Below are positions 5,849 to 13,606 of a DNA stretch of 16,784 nucleotides, piece after piece. The stretch lies in NCBI GenBank assembly GCA_900766925.1, contig CAAFXG010000378.1, forward strand, positions 1-16,784, in the 5' to 3' direction. The notes below the pieces were generated by a model that searched no databases, had not been told where the DNA came from, and worked only from the letters and a program-made list of their open reading frames with translations. Both the position numbers and the translations under genes were made by a program. Position 1 is the first letter of the stretch, and the number at the start of each line of letters is the position of its first letter. This stretch comes from Lachnospiraceae bacterium (GTDB lineage Bacteria; Bacillota; Clostridia; Lachnospirales; Lachnospiraceae).

Positions 5849-8443
5849 ATGGAAAAATATGCGGTTACGGGAATGAGTTGTGCGGCATGTAGTGCAAGGA
5901 TAGAAAAAGCGGTGTCCTGTGTGCCGGGAGTTACCTCATGTTCGGTAAGTCTGCTTACCAATTCTATGGGCGTTGAGGGTAATGCTGCTCCGACAGATAT
6001 TATCAGGGCTGTTGCAGATGCGGGCTATGCGGCTTCACTAATGACCTCAGCCCAAAGTGGTACTGCTTGTGGGACAGATAGCGCAAACGGAGTCAATTCA
6101 GGCTATGAAAAACAGGAGGAATTGCTACAGGACAGGGAGACTCCTATGCTTAGGAAAAGGTTCTGGATATCAATAATTTTTCTGGTATTTTTGATGTATA
6201 TTTCCATGGGGCATATGATGTGGAACTGGCCGGTTCCCGGCGGGTTAAATGATAACCATATTGCAATGGGACTTGTACAGTTATTGCTTACAGTGGCAAT
6301 TATGGTTATAAACCAAAGCTTTTTTATAAGCGGTTTTAAGAGCCTTGTCCGTCTTGCACCTAACATGGATACACTGATAGCTCTTGGCTCCGTGGCAGCA
6401 TTTATATATAGCACGTATGCCCTGTTTGCAATGACGGATGCGCAAATTAAGGGCGAATTTGATACAGTAATGAGTTACATGCATGAGTTTTATTTTGAAT
6501 CTGCCGGAACAATTCTTACGCTTATTACACTGGGAAAGCTTCTGGAGGCCCGTTCAAAGGGCAGGACAACAGATGCCATAAAGGCACTTATGAAGCTTGC
6601 TCCAAGGACTGCAGTTATTGAAATGGATGGTCAGGAGGCGGAGGTTCCGATATCTGAAGTGAAAAAGGGTGATATTTTTATTGTTCGTGCCGGTGAAAAC
6701 ATACCGGTGGATGGTATTGTTATAGAGGGCTTCGGTTCAGTAAATGAGTCAGCATTAAACGGAGAGAGTATCCCGTCAGATAAGTCGGTTGGTGATATTG
6801 TTTCGGCTGCTACGATTAATAAGGCGGGATATATGAGGTGCGAGGCAACCCGGGTTGGAGAAGATACAACCTTATCACAGATTATTCGCATGGTAAGTGA
6901 TGCTGCGGCAACAAAAGCTCCAATAGCTAAGGTCGCTGATAAGGTGTCCGGTATATTTGTGCCGGCTGTAATTATAATAGCCCTGGTTACAATTGTTGTC
7001 TGGCTTTTGTCCGGTCAGTCTGTTGGCTTTGCCCTGGCAAGAGGTATTGCGGTTCTTGTTATCAGTTGTCCGTGTGCGCTGGGGCTTGCTACACCTGTAG
7101 CGATAATGGTCGGTAATGGTGTCGGAGCCGGAAACGGAATAATGTTTAAGACTGCCACATCCCTTGAGGAAACAGGAAAAACAAAGATAATCGCATTAGA
7201 TAAAACGGGCACGATTACCAAGGGAGAACCATCGGTTACGGATATAATTACCGCAAACGGTATTTCTGATTATGAGCTGCTTGGCTATGCCTACGCTCTT
7301 GAAAAAAAGAGTGAGCACCCACTTGCATATGCCATAGTGAGCTATGTTGAAAATATGAGTGTACAATTAGACCATCAGAGTCCTGGCATGAGCGTTAAGA
7401 CCTTTAATAATGTATCGGATTTTAAAAATATGCCGGGGAACGGTCTGTCTGCAATCTGTGACGGGGGCAGTGTTGTAGGGGGAAATGAAAAATATATAAA
7501 ATCAGTAATTGATGTAAAAAAGGATGAATACAAAGATATATTTGAACGTGCCGGTAAACTGGCTGATGCCGGGAAAACGCCATTATTTTTTGCGGAAAAC
7601 AAAAAAATTCTTGGTGTAATTGCGGTTGCGGATACAATTAAGGAGGAAGCACCACAGGCAATTAGAGAATTACGGAATATGGGCATAAGGGTTGTAATGC
7701 TCACAGGAGATAATGAAATAACAGCAGGTGCAATCGGAAGTCAGGTGGGGGTAGATGAAATCATTGCAGGCGTTCTACCTGATGGAAAGGAAAACGTAAT
7801 ACGAAGGCTTAAGAATAATGGCAGGGTTGCAATGGTTGGTGACGGAATTAATGACGCTCCGGCTCTAACCAGAGCAGATACAGGTATTGCGATTGGTGCG
7901 GGTGCAGATATAGCTATTGATGCTGCAGATGTTGTTTTGATGAAGAGTAGTCTTACTGATGTTCCGGCTGCAATCAGACTAAGCAGGGCAACTCTTAGAA
8001 ATATCAGGCAGAATCTGTTCTGGGCATTTATTTATAATGTGATAGGGATTCCGCTGGCGGCAGGAGTGTGGATACCGTTGTTTGGTCTGAAATTAAATCC
8101 CATGTTTGCTGCAGCGGCAATGAGTCTGTCAAGCTTTTGCGTTGTAACAAATGCTTTGAGGCTTAATCTTTGTAAGATTTATGAAGGTAGTAGAGATAAA
8201 AAAATAAAAACAGGAAAGGAAAAGAGAAATAAGATGGAAAGAAGCATTAAAATTGAGGGTATGATGTGTGGTCATTGTGAGGCAAATGTCAAGAAAGCAC
8301 TTGAGAGTCTTGCGGAGGTTGATGAGGCAATTGTAAGTCATGAAGATGGGACTGCGATTGTAAAATTAAATGCAAGACTTGATGATGATGTTCTTAGGAA
8401 AACTGTTGAAGACAAGGATTATAAGGTCTTGGAAATTAATTAA
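5849..8443 (+). CDS. copA: Copper-exporting P1B-type ATPase CopA with extra C-terminal CopZ-like domain
   Basis: Pumps Cu(I) out of the cytoplasm using ATP. In order: N-terminal metal-binding HMA domain (GMSCAAC, 8-14); eight-helix membrane core; actuator loop with NGES in the position of TGES; the copper site CPC (407-409) in SCPCALGLATP; the phosphorylated Asp451 in DKTGT; the SEHPLA nucleotide-binding motif; GDGIND (664-669); and the last-helix copper motifs YN and MSLSS. After the last helix comes a lysine-rich linker and a second HMA domain (GMMCGHC, 805-810 region, with Cys807 and Cys810) of CopZ size. At 864 residues it is longer than usual because of this tail. The start has a strong site (AGGGAGGAA, 5836-5844). 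The CsoR promoter upstream controls it. The NGES variant is minor and does not suggest loss of function. Confidence 0.95.
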   Translation: MEKYAVTGMSCAACSARIEKAVSCVPGVTSCSVSLLTNSMGVEGNAAPTDIIRAVADAGYAASLMTSAQSGTACGTDSANGVNSGYEKQEELLQDRETPMLRKRFWISIIFLVFLMYISMGHMMWNWPVPGGLNDNHIAMGLVQLLLTVAIMVINQSFFISGFKSLVRLAPNMDTLIALGSVAAFIYSTYALFAMTDAQIKGEFDTVMSYMHEFYFESAGTILTLITLGKLLEARSKGRTTDAIKALMKLAPRTAVIEMDGQEAEVPISEVKKGDIFIVRAGENIPVDGIVIEGFGSVNESALNGESIPSDKSVGDIVSAATINKAGYMRCEATRVGEDTTLSQIIRMVSDAAATKAPIAKVADKVSGIFVPAVIIIALVTIVVWLLSGQSVGFALARGIAVLVISCPCALGLATPVAIMVGNGVGAGNGIMFKTATSLEETGKTKIIALDKTGTITKGEPSVTDIITANGISDYELLGYAYALEKKSEHPLAYAIVSYVENMSVQLDHQSPGMSVKTFNNVSDFKNMPGNGLSAICDGGSVVGGNEKYIKSVIDVKKDEYKDIFERAGKLADAGKTPLFFAENKKILGVIAVADTIKEEAPQAIRELRNMGIRVVMLTGDNEITAGAIGSQVGVDEIIAGVLPDGKENVIRRLKNNGRVAMVGDGINDAPALTRADTGIAIGAGADIAIDAADVVLMKSSLTDVPAAIRLSRATLRNIRQNLFWAFIYNVIGIPLAAGVWIPLFGLKLNPMFAAAAMSLSSFCVVTNALRLNLCKIYEGSRDKKIKTGKEKRNKMERSIKIEGMMCGHCEANVKKALESLAEVDEAIVSHEDGTAIVKLNARLDDDVLRKTVEDKDYKVLEIN
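8234..8443 (+). other. Possible internal translation start giving a free 69-residue CopZ-like copper chaperone
   Basis: Inside copA, an in-frame ATG at 8234 opens MERSIKIEGMMCGHCEANVK and would give a 69-residue protein, the normal size of a stand-alone CopZ. A purine-rich stretch with AGGAAAGGA (8212-8220) and further GGAAAAGAG (8218-8226) lies just upstream, right after the last CopA helix. The linker encoded there is rich in Lys, Asp and Arg, as expected for a former intergenic ribosome-binding region read through in frame. Internal initiation is inferred, not shown; the ATPase may simply have a fused chaperone domain. Confidence 0.5.
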
Positions 8444-8526
8444 AATAAACATAACATAAGAAAAAAGACTGAATGGTTCCGACATAAAACTAATGACAAT
8501 GCAACATATTGTGTGTTAAAATAACC

Positions 8527-8550
8527 CCGTATAAAAATTAGTTTTTACGG
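8527..8550 (+). other. Small AT-rich hairpin between copA and the aldo/keto reductase gene
   Basis: CCGTA plus four A residues pair with TTTTTACGG across a five-base loop, with one bulged T at 8532. It sits ten bases before the reductase ribosome-binding site. It has no proper T-tract, so it is a weak terminator at best. The 130-base gap also holds candidate promoter boxes (ATGACA 8493-8498, TAAAAT 8517-8522, spacer 18), so the next operon may start here. Both readings are tentative. Confidence 0.3.
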
Positions 8551-8573
8551 ACTTTTGTCAGGAGGAACAGTGT

Positions 8574-9695
8574 ATGTCTAAGAAATTTGGATTTGGGCTG
8601 ATGCGTCTTCCACTTTTGGATGCAAACGATGCCGGTAACATTGACATTGAGACAACAAAGAAGATGGTTGATACATTTCTTGAGAAGGGATTCACGTATT
8701 TTGATACAGCCTGGATGTATTGTGGCTTTAAAAGCGAAGAGGCAACTAAGGAAGCTTTGGTTATGCGTCATCCAAGAGACAGCTATACATTGGCGACCAA
8801 GCTGCATGCGGGCTTTTTAAAGACGAAGGAAGATAGAGATGCCATATTTAATGAGCAAAGACGAAAAACGGGAGTAGATTATTTTGATTATTATTTGCTC
8901 CATGATATTGGACAGGATCATTATAAAATATATAATGAGCTTGATTGTTTTACCTGGATTCAGGAGAAGAAGCAACAGGGTCTGGTTAAACATATAGGAT
9001 TTTCATTTCATGACAATGCAGAGCTGCTTGACAGGGTTTTAACTGAGCATCCGGAGATGGAGTTTGTTCAGCTTCAGATTAATTACCTTGATTGGGATAG
9101 TGAAGCCATTCAGTCAAGACTTTGCTATGAGGTTGCCACCAAACACGGAAAGCCGGTTATTGTAATGGAGCCTGTAAAGGGTGGAACCTTATCTAATGTT
9201 CCGGAAGCAGTTGAGAATATGTTCAAGAATTATAATCCTGACATGTCCGTGTCATCATGGGCTATCAGATTTGCTGCGAGTCTGGATAATGTAATGATGG
9301 TTCTATCCGGTATGAGCAATATGGAACAGCTCAATGATAACCTTTCATATATGAGCGATTTCGAACCGCTTAACGATGAAGAACAAATAATTATAAAAAA
9401 GGCAGTAGAGATAATTAATGGAAATATTTCCATACCATGTACGGGTTGCTCCTACTGTGTGGATGGCTGCCCTATGAGGATAGCGATACCTAAATATTTT
9501 TCACTTTACAACGCGGATAAGCAGGAGATTAAGGAAAAAGGCTGGACACCACAGGGTGAGTATTATGACAGACTCACACATACATTTGGTAAGGCGAGCG
9601 ACTGTGTAGGATGTGGTCAGTGTGAGAGAGCCTGTCCGCAGCATTTACCTATTATCGATGATTTGAAGCTTGTAGCTGAATATTTCGGAAAATAA
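8574..9695 (+). CDS. Aldo/keto reductase with C-terminal double [4Fe-4S] ferredoxin domain
   Basis: Cytoplasmic oxidoreductase. Residues 1 to about 270 form an aldo/keto reductase barrel with the catalytic tetrad visible: Asp44 (FDTA), Tyr49 (MYCG), Lys76 (ATKL) and His110 (LLHD). The C-terminal 90 residues carry two cysteine clusters of the 4Fe-4S type: Cys289/292/295/299 (CTGCSYCVDGCP) and Cys344/347/350/354 (CVGCGQCERACP). This layout is a well-known clostridial subgroup whose substrates are mostly unknown; electrons could pass between NAD(P)H or flavin and ferredoxin. The ribosome-binding site AGGAGG (8560-8565) lies eight bases before the ATG. larB follows about 30 bases after the stop, so it may belong to the nickel-cofactor operon, although a direct role there is not established. 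Confidence 0.92.
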   Translation: MSKKFGFGLMRLPLLDANDAGNIDIETTKKMVDTFLEKGFTYFDTAWMYCGFKSEEATKEALVMRHPRDSYTLATKLHAGFLKTKEDRDAIFNEQRRKTGVDYFDYYLLHDIGQDHYKIYNELDCFTWIQEKKQQGLVKHIGFSFHDNAELLDRVLTEHPEMEFVQLQINYLDWDSEAIQSRLCYEVATKHGKPVIVMEPVKGGTLSNVPEAVENMFKNYNPDMSVSSWAIRFAASLDNVMMVLSGMSNMEQLNDNLSYMSDFEPLNDEEQIIIKKAVEIINGNISIPCTGCSYCVDGCPMRIAIPKYFSLYNADKQEIKEKGWTPQGEYYDRLTHTFGKASDCVGCGQCERACPQHLPIIDDLKLVAEYFGK

Positions 9696-9725
9696 TATTT
9701 TATTTAAATTGTTTTGGAGCTGTTT

Positions 9726-10478
9726 ATGGATATAAAGGATATTCTCGAAAAGGTAAAATGCGGTGAAATAAGTGTAGAAGCGGCAGAAAATGCAATCAGG
9801 GAATTTGACTATAGTGAGATGGGTTTTGCCAAGCTGGACACGGGACGCAGAAACCGTACCGGATTTCCCGAGGTTATATACTGTAGTGGCAAGCCTGACT
9901 CATACCTTGTCGATATCTATAGCAAGATGTATGAAGTAAATGGTGAAGTGTTTGGTACACGTGCCAATATGCATCAGTATGGGCTTGTGAAGAAGGTTAT
10001 ACCTGACATTTGCTATGATGAGATTGCACACATCCTGAAATACGAGCCCGAAGACAAAGCCCATATAGGAAGAATTGCGGTATGCACTGCCGGAACAGCA
10101 GATATCCCTATTGCTGAGGAGGCGGCCCAGACAGCAGAGTTTTTTGGCGCAAATGTTGACAGGGTATATGATGTAGGCGTAAGTGGTATCCACAGACTAT
10201 TATCCAAGCTTGATGTAATACAGGGTGCTAACTGCGTAGTTGCGGTGGCAGGTATGGAGGGGGCACTTGCAAGTGTGATAGGCGGTCTTGTAAGTAATCC
10301 GGTTATTGCGGTACCGACTTCGGTCGGATACGGAGCAAGCCTGAATGGTCTTTCTGCATTACTTACAATGATTAATTCCTGTGCCAATGGTATTGCTGTG
10401 GTTAATATAGATAATGGTTTTGGTGCAGGATATATGGCAACACAGATTAATAGGCTGGCTGAGAATAACCGGAATTAA
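9726..10478 (+). CDS. larB: LarB, nickel-pincer cofactor biosynthesis carboxylase/hydrolase
   Basis: LarB carries out the first step of nickel-pincer nucleotide synthesis: it carboxylates nicotinic acid adenine dinucleotide at C5 of the pyridinium ring and hydrolyses the phosphoanhydride. The C-terminal half is an AIR-carboxylase (PurE-like) domain (RIAVCTAGTADIPIAEEA through VAVAGMEGALASVIGGLV and PTSVGYGAS). The N-terminal part (FAKLDTGRRNRTGFPEVIYCSGK) is characteristic of LarB. The length of 250 residues from ATG 9726 fits the family. I prefer this start over an in-frame TTG at 9714 because GGAG (9716-9719) lies six bases before the ATG. larE and larC follow in order, which makes the assignment firm. 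Confidence 0.94.
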   Translation: MDIKDILEKVKCGEISVEAAENAIREFDYSEMGFAKLDTGRRNRTGFPEVIYCSGKPDSYLVDIYSKMYEVNGEVFGTRANMHQYGLVKKVIPDICYDEIAHILKYEPEDKAHIGRIAVCTAGTADIPIAEEAAQTAEFFGANVDRVYDVGVSGIHRLLSKLDVIQGANCVVAVAGMEGALASVIGGLVSNPVIAVPTSVGYGASLNGLSALLTMINSCANGIAVVNIDNGFGAGYMATQINRLAENNRN

Positions 10479-10538
10479 TGAAGTCTTGTTAATCACAAAG
10501 CGATATACCGGATGATGTGAGTAATAATTGGAGTAAGT

Positions 10539-11372
10539 ATGTATAATGACTTAGCATATATGGACGAGCAGCTTGCTATCGAGAAATATAATAAGCTGCA
10601 GGAGAATTTAAAAGACCTTGGAAGAGTTATGATAGCATTTTCAAGTGGTGTTGATTCAACCTTTTTACTTAAGGCTGCTCATGATGTATTAGGTGAAAAT
10701 GCGATTGCAATAACTGCCGGAGCGTCGTTATTTCCGGAGAGAGAAAAAAGTGAGGCAATAGATTTTTGCATAAGAGAAAATATACGCCATATTATATTAG
10801 ACCGGGATGTATTTTCAATTAATGGTTTTGCGGATAATCCTCCCGACAGATGCTATTTATGTAAGCATGCCTTGTTTAGTGGTTTCCTGAAGGCCGCCTC
10901 AGAAGAGCAAATCAGGTATGTTGCGGAGGGCTCTAATATGGACGATAAGGATGATTACAGACCCGGACTTAGGGCAATTAAGGAGCTTGGAATAATAAGT
11001 CCGCTGCAGGAGGCCGGACTTTACAAGAATGAAATCCGTTTTCTGTCCCGGAAGCTGGGACTTGATACATGGGAGAAGCCTTCCTTTGCATGTCTTGCCT
11101 CAAGATTTGTATATGGTGAGACCATAACAAACGAAAAGCTTTTGATGGTTGACAGAGCTGAAAAGCTACTGCTTGAAATGGGTTTTGAGCAGTTTCGTGT
11201 AAGGATACACGGAACGATTGCCCGTATAGAAATTCTGCCGGATGATTTTATGAAATTGATGTCAGATGGTAACAGAGTAAGGATTATTGAACAATTTAAG
11301 AGCTATGGTTTTACCTATGTAGCTATGGATTTACAGGGCTACAGGACAGGCAGCATGAATGAAGTCCTGTAA
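10539..11372 (+). CDS. larE: LarE, ATP-dependent sulfur transferase of nickel-pincer cofactor synthesis, three-cysteine type
   Basis: LarE adenylates the carboxylates of the LarB product and turns them into thiocarboxylates. The PP-loop (SSGVDS, 35-40) binds ATP. Three cysteines stand at likely active-site positions: Cys105 and Cys108 (RCYLCK) and Cys185 (SFACLASR). Single-cysteine LarE proteins, such as the Lactobacillus plantarum one, sacrifice their own sulfur. Three-cysteine LarE, characterised in Thermotoga maritima, binds a [4Fe-4S] cluster and can turn over. The pattern here suggests the cluster type, which fits an anaerobe; this is an inference from spacing. The start has GGAG (10530-10533) five bases upstream. 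The length of 277 residues is normal. Confidence 0.94.
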   Translation: MYNDLAYMDEQLAIEKYNKLQENLKDLGRVMIAFSSGVDSTFLLKAAHDVLGENAIAITAGASLFPEREKSEAIDFCIRENIRHIILDRDVFSINGFADNPPDRCYLCKHALFSGFLKAASEEQIRYVAEGSNMDDKDDYRPGLRAIKELGIISPLQEAGLYKNEIRFLSRKLGLDTWEKPSFACLASRFVYGETITNEKLLMVDRAEKLLLEMGFEQFRVRIHGTIARIEILPDDFMKLMSDGNRVRIIEQFKSYGFTYVAMDLQGYRTGSMNEVL

Positions 11373-11487
11373 CGCCTGCGATTATCTAATAGAATAAAAT
11401 ACTATGTAATTGCGAAGCTCATGTACGGTTAGCATAAGTTTTGAGATTACCCATAATAGTATGAATACAGAAAAGAGGAGACAGTTT

Positions 11488-12801
11488 ATGGCTGAGTCAA
11501 AAACATCGTCAGATATTTTATATTTGGAATGTGAGTCAGGAATCAGTGGAGATATGACTGTTGCTGCGCTCTTGGATTTAGGTGCAGATGAGGAAGTATT
11601 AATGAAGGCTCTGGATAGTATTCCTGTTTGTGGATACAGTGTTGAGATAACTCGTGTGAAGAAGGCAGGAATTGATTGCTGTGATTTTAACGTAATTCTC
11701 GATGCAGAACATGAGAATCACGATCACGACATGGAGTACCTTCATGGACATGAGAATCATAACGTGAATAAGCATATGCATGGGCATGATTTCCATGCAG
11801 GACATCACCATGTACACAGAGGAATGGCCGAGATAAGGGATATAATTAATAATACTGCTATGACGGAGAATGCAAGAGGGCTTGCATTGAGGATATTCAA
11901 TATTGTTGCAGTGGCTGAATCTAAGGCTCATAACGTACCTGTTGAACAGGTACATTTTCATGAGGTTGGAGCCGTTGACTCCATTGTCGACGTTATTGCG
12001 ACTGCGGTGTGTATAGATAATCTTGGTGTGTCGAGGGTTGTTATACCCAAGCTTGTGGAAGGTAAGGGAACGATAAGGTGTCAACACGGTATATTGCCGA
12101 TACCTGTTCCGGCAGTTGCCAATATAGTGGCTGATAATAAGCTCTGTATAGAATTCGTTGATGTACATGGTGAATTTGTTACACCTACAGGTGCAGCGAT
12201 TGCGGCAGCAGTTAAAACTGATGACAGATTGCCTAAGCGATGCAGGATTAAGAAGCTTGGAATCGGTGCAGGTAAGCGCAACTATGAACGACCAAGCATG
12301 TTGAGGGCAATGATAATTGAAGAGCAAATTGAAGAACAGAAGGAAGCAGAAGAGGCTATTTATAAGCTTGAAACTAACATAGATGACTGTACAGGTGAAG
12401 CTTTGGGTTATTTAATGGAGTGTCTGTTTGAGAATGGTGCAAGAGATGTTCACTATCATCCTGTATTTATGAAAAAAAATCGCCCCGGATGGCAGGTGAA
12501 TGTGATATGTGAAGCAACTAATGTTGAAAGACTTGAGAATATTATTTTCAGAGAAACAACCACAATTGGTATAAGAAAAATCCGGCTGGAAAGGAATACA
12601 CTTGACAGACAAGTTGTGACCATAGACACTGAATTAGGGAAGGCTGATATAAAGATATGCACACTACCGGATGGTGAAAAGAGATACTATCCTGAGTATG
12701 AAAGTGTTGCCAGACTCTGTAAGGAGCATGACATAGCATATATGGATATGTATAAAAGGCTTTCGGATATGGCACTAAAAAATATAGAGATTGAGCTGTA
12801 A
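11488..12801 (+). CDS. larC: LarC, nickel insertase of the nickel-pincer nucleotide cofactor
   Basis: LarC inserts Ni2+ into the dithiocarboxylate precursor, consuming CTP. The start is ATG 11488 (GAGGAG at 11475-11480, seven bases upstream), giving 437 residues; an upstream in-frame codon at 11410 would add 26 residues without a good site. Conserved stretches include LYLECESGISGDMTVAALLDLG, VHFHEVGAVDSIVDV and TNIDDCTGEALGYLME. Residues 75-112 hold 14 histidines (for example HGHDFHAGHHHVH), a likely nickel reservoir. In L. plantarum the gene is split as larC1/larC2 and joined by programmed frameshifting; here it is one continuous frame. It follows larE by 115 bases, a gap in which I see only a weak hairpin (11376-11412). 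Confidence 0.94.
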   Translation: MAESKTSSDILYLECESGISGDMTVAALLDLGADEEVLMKALDSIPVCGYSVEITRVKKAGIDCCDFNVILDAEHENHDHDMEYLHGHENHNVNKHMHGHDFHAGHHHVHRGMAEIRDIINNTAMTENARGLALRIFNIVAVAESKAHNVPVEQVHFHEVGAVDSIVDVIATAVCIDNLGVSRVVIPKLVEGKGTIRCQHGILPIPVPAVANIVADNKLCIEFVDVHGEFVTPTGAAIAAAVKTDDRLPKRCRIKKLGIGAGKRNYERPSMLRAMIIEEQIEEQKEAEEAIYKLETNIDDCTGEALGYLMECLFENGARDVHYHPVFMKKNRPGWQVNVICEATNVERLENIIFRETTTIGIRKIRLERNTLDRQVVTIDTELGKADIKICTLPDGEKRYYPEYESVARLCKEHDIAYMDMYKRLSDMALKNIEIEL

Positions 12802-12805
12802 AATC

Positions 12806-12824
12806 TGATTGATGAAATCAATCA
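12806..12824 (+). other. Perfect 8-bp hairpin after larC
   Basis: TGATTGAT pairs with ATCAATCA across a three-base GAA loop, four bases after the larC stop. It is AT-rich and followed only by TTTAAG, so it is a poor terminator. It may mark a processing or attenuation point before the two small membrane genes. The next ribosome-binding site (AAGGAGG, 12843-12849) is 19 bases further on. Confidence 0.35.
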
Positions 12825-12856
12825 TTTAAGTACGTATTATTTAAGGAGGATGTAAA

Positions 12857-13282
12857 ATGGCATGTTTTATTGTACCTGCAACTGAAGCAATAGTCACAAC
12901 AATTGCGCAGAAGGTTGTTGAATCTAATGAAGAGAAAAAATTAACACAGGAAAACGAGAAGGAGAATACTTGCGAATCAGTAAAGAAAATTCCTTTCTCC
13001 AGAAAGCTTGGCTGGCTTAATAAAATGCTTTGGGGTGGTAGTGCACTTCTTGCATTTGAGCATGTGTGGCATGGTGAGGTTACACCTTTCTTCCCGTTTT
13101 TGTCGGCTATGGAAAATACAAATGATGCACTTGCCATGATTCATGAAATGTCGACAGTAGGAGTGTCAATGGCGTTAGTTGTAACGGCGGTATGGGGGCT
13201 TATGGTTGCTGTCAGCAGTAAGCTTGTTAAGAAGGCAGCACCTTTAGCCGAGACCATCGAGATTACAGAAGAAGAACAATAG
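12857..13282 (+). CDS. Small membrane protein of unknown function behind larC
   Basis: I cannot assign a function. The protein has 141 residues. It begins with a short hydrophobic/amphipathic stretch (MACFIVPATEAIVTTIAQKVV), followed by a charged, glutamate- and lysine-rich linker (about 22-50). Two hydrophobic segments follow, around residues 54-72 (KMLWGGSALLAFEHVWHG) and 95-115 (GVSMALVVTAVWGLMVAV). The end is acidic. Two histidines (EHVWHGE) sit at the end of the first segment and could bind metal, but this is speculation. A strong ribosome-binding site (AAGGAGG) supports expression. The next small membrane gene starts about 20 bases after its stop, so the two look like a pair acting together, possibly with the lar genes (nickel uptake or a LarA partner). 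Confidence 0.75.
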   Translation: MACFIVPATEAIVTTIAQKVVESNEEKKLTQENEKENTCESVKKIPFSRKLGWLNKMLWGGSALLAFEHVWHGEVTPFFPFLSAMENTNDALAMIHEMSTVGVSMALVVTAVWGLMVAVSSKLVKKAAPLAETIEITEEEQ

Positions 13283-13303
13283 TCTATTGTTTTGGAGGAT
13301 TAT

Positions 13304-13606
13304 ATGACACTTTTAATAACATTTTTCGCAGCTACAATATGTACTGCAATCTGGTATAAGAATGCTCCGGCTGATAACATGAAAATAAGCACCCTATGTT
13401 TCATGTATTGGGGTGCAGCCTTGATGTGGCTCTGCGATGCTGTAGCTGAATATATAGAGCTGGGGGCAGAGTTTTTTTACCAGAAGCCTATGGAAATGCT
13501 TAATGATGCATTTCTTGGTCTGTCTGCTGTAGTATTAGGACTTGTAATATGGATTATCAGTCTGTTAATCAAAGACCCAAGGGGTATAATGAAAAAGCTT
13601 TCTTGA
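13304..13606 (+). CDS. Small three-helix membrane protein of unknown function
   Basis: Function not recognised. The protein has 100 residues from ATG 13304, chosen because GGAGG (13294-13298) precedes it by five bases; an in-frame TTG at 13292 lies within that site region. Three hydrophobic segments are visible: the N-terminus (LLITFFAATICTAIWY), the middle (CFMYWGAALMWLCDAVAEYIE) and the end (LGLSAVVLGLVIWIISLLI), with a basic tail (KDPRGIMKKLS). Two cysteines and several acidic residues lie within or beside the middle helix. It follows the 141-residue membrane gene by about 20 bases, with no terminator between. It is the last gene of the lar-type cluster; beyond it comes nearly 500 bases without genes. 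Confidence 0.72.
   Translation: MTLLITFFAATICTAIWYKNAPADNMKISTLCFMYWGAALMWLCDAVAEYIELGAEFFYQKPMEMLNDAFLGLSAVVLGLVIWIISLLIKDPRGIMKKLS

Noticed and set aside
11599..12327. Long open frame (242 codons) on the - strand opposite larC
   Set aside because: It mirrors the strongly conserved larC frame, has no ribosome-binding site, and its composition (Cys, His, Tyr, Asn rich) is that of an antisense shadow.
9696..13606. A larA gene hidden in another frame or strand
   Set aside because: All space in the cluster is taken by the named genes, and no LarA-like stretch appears in the remaining frames.
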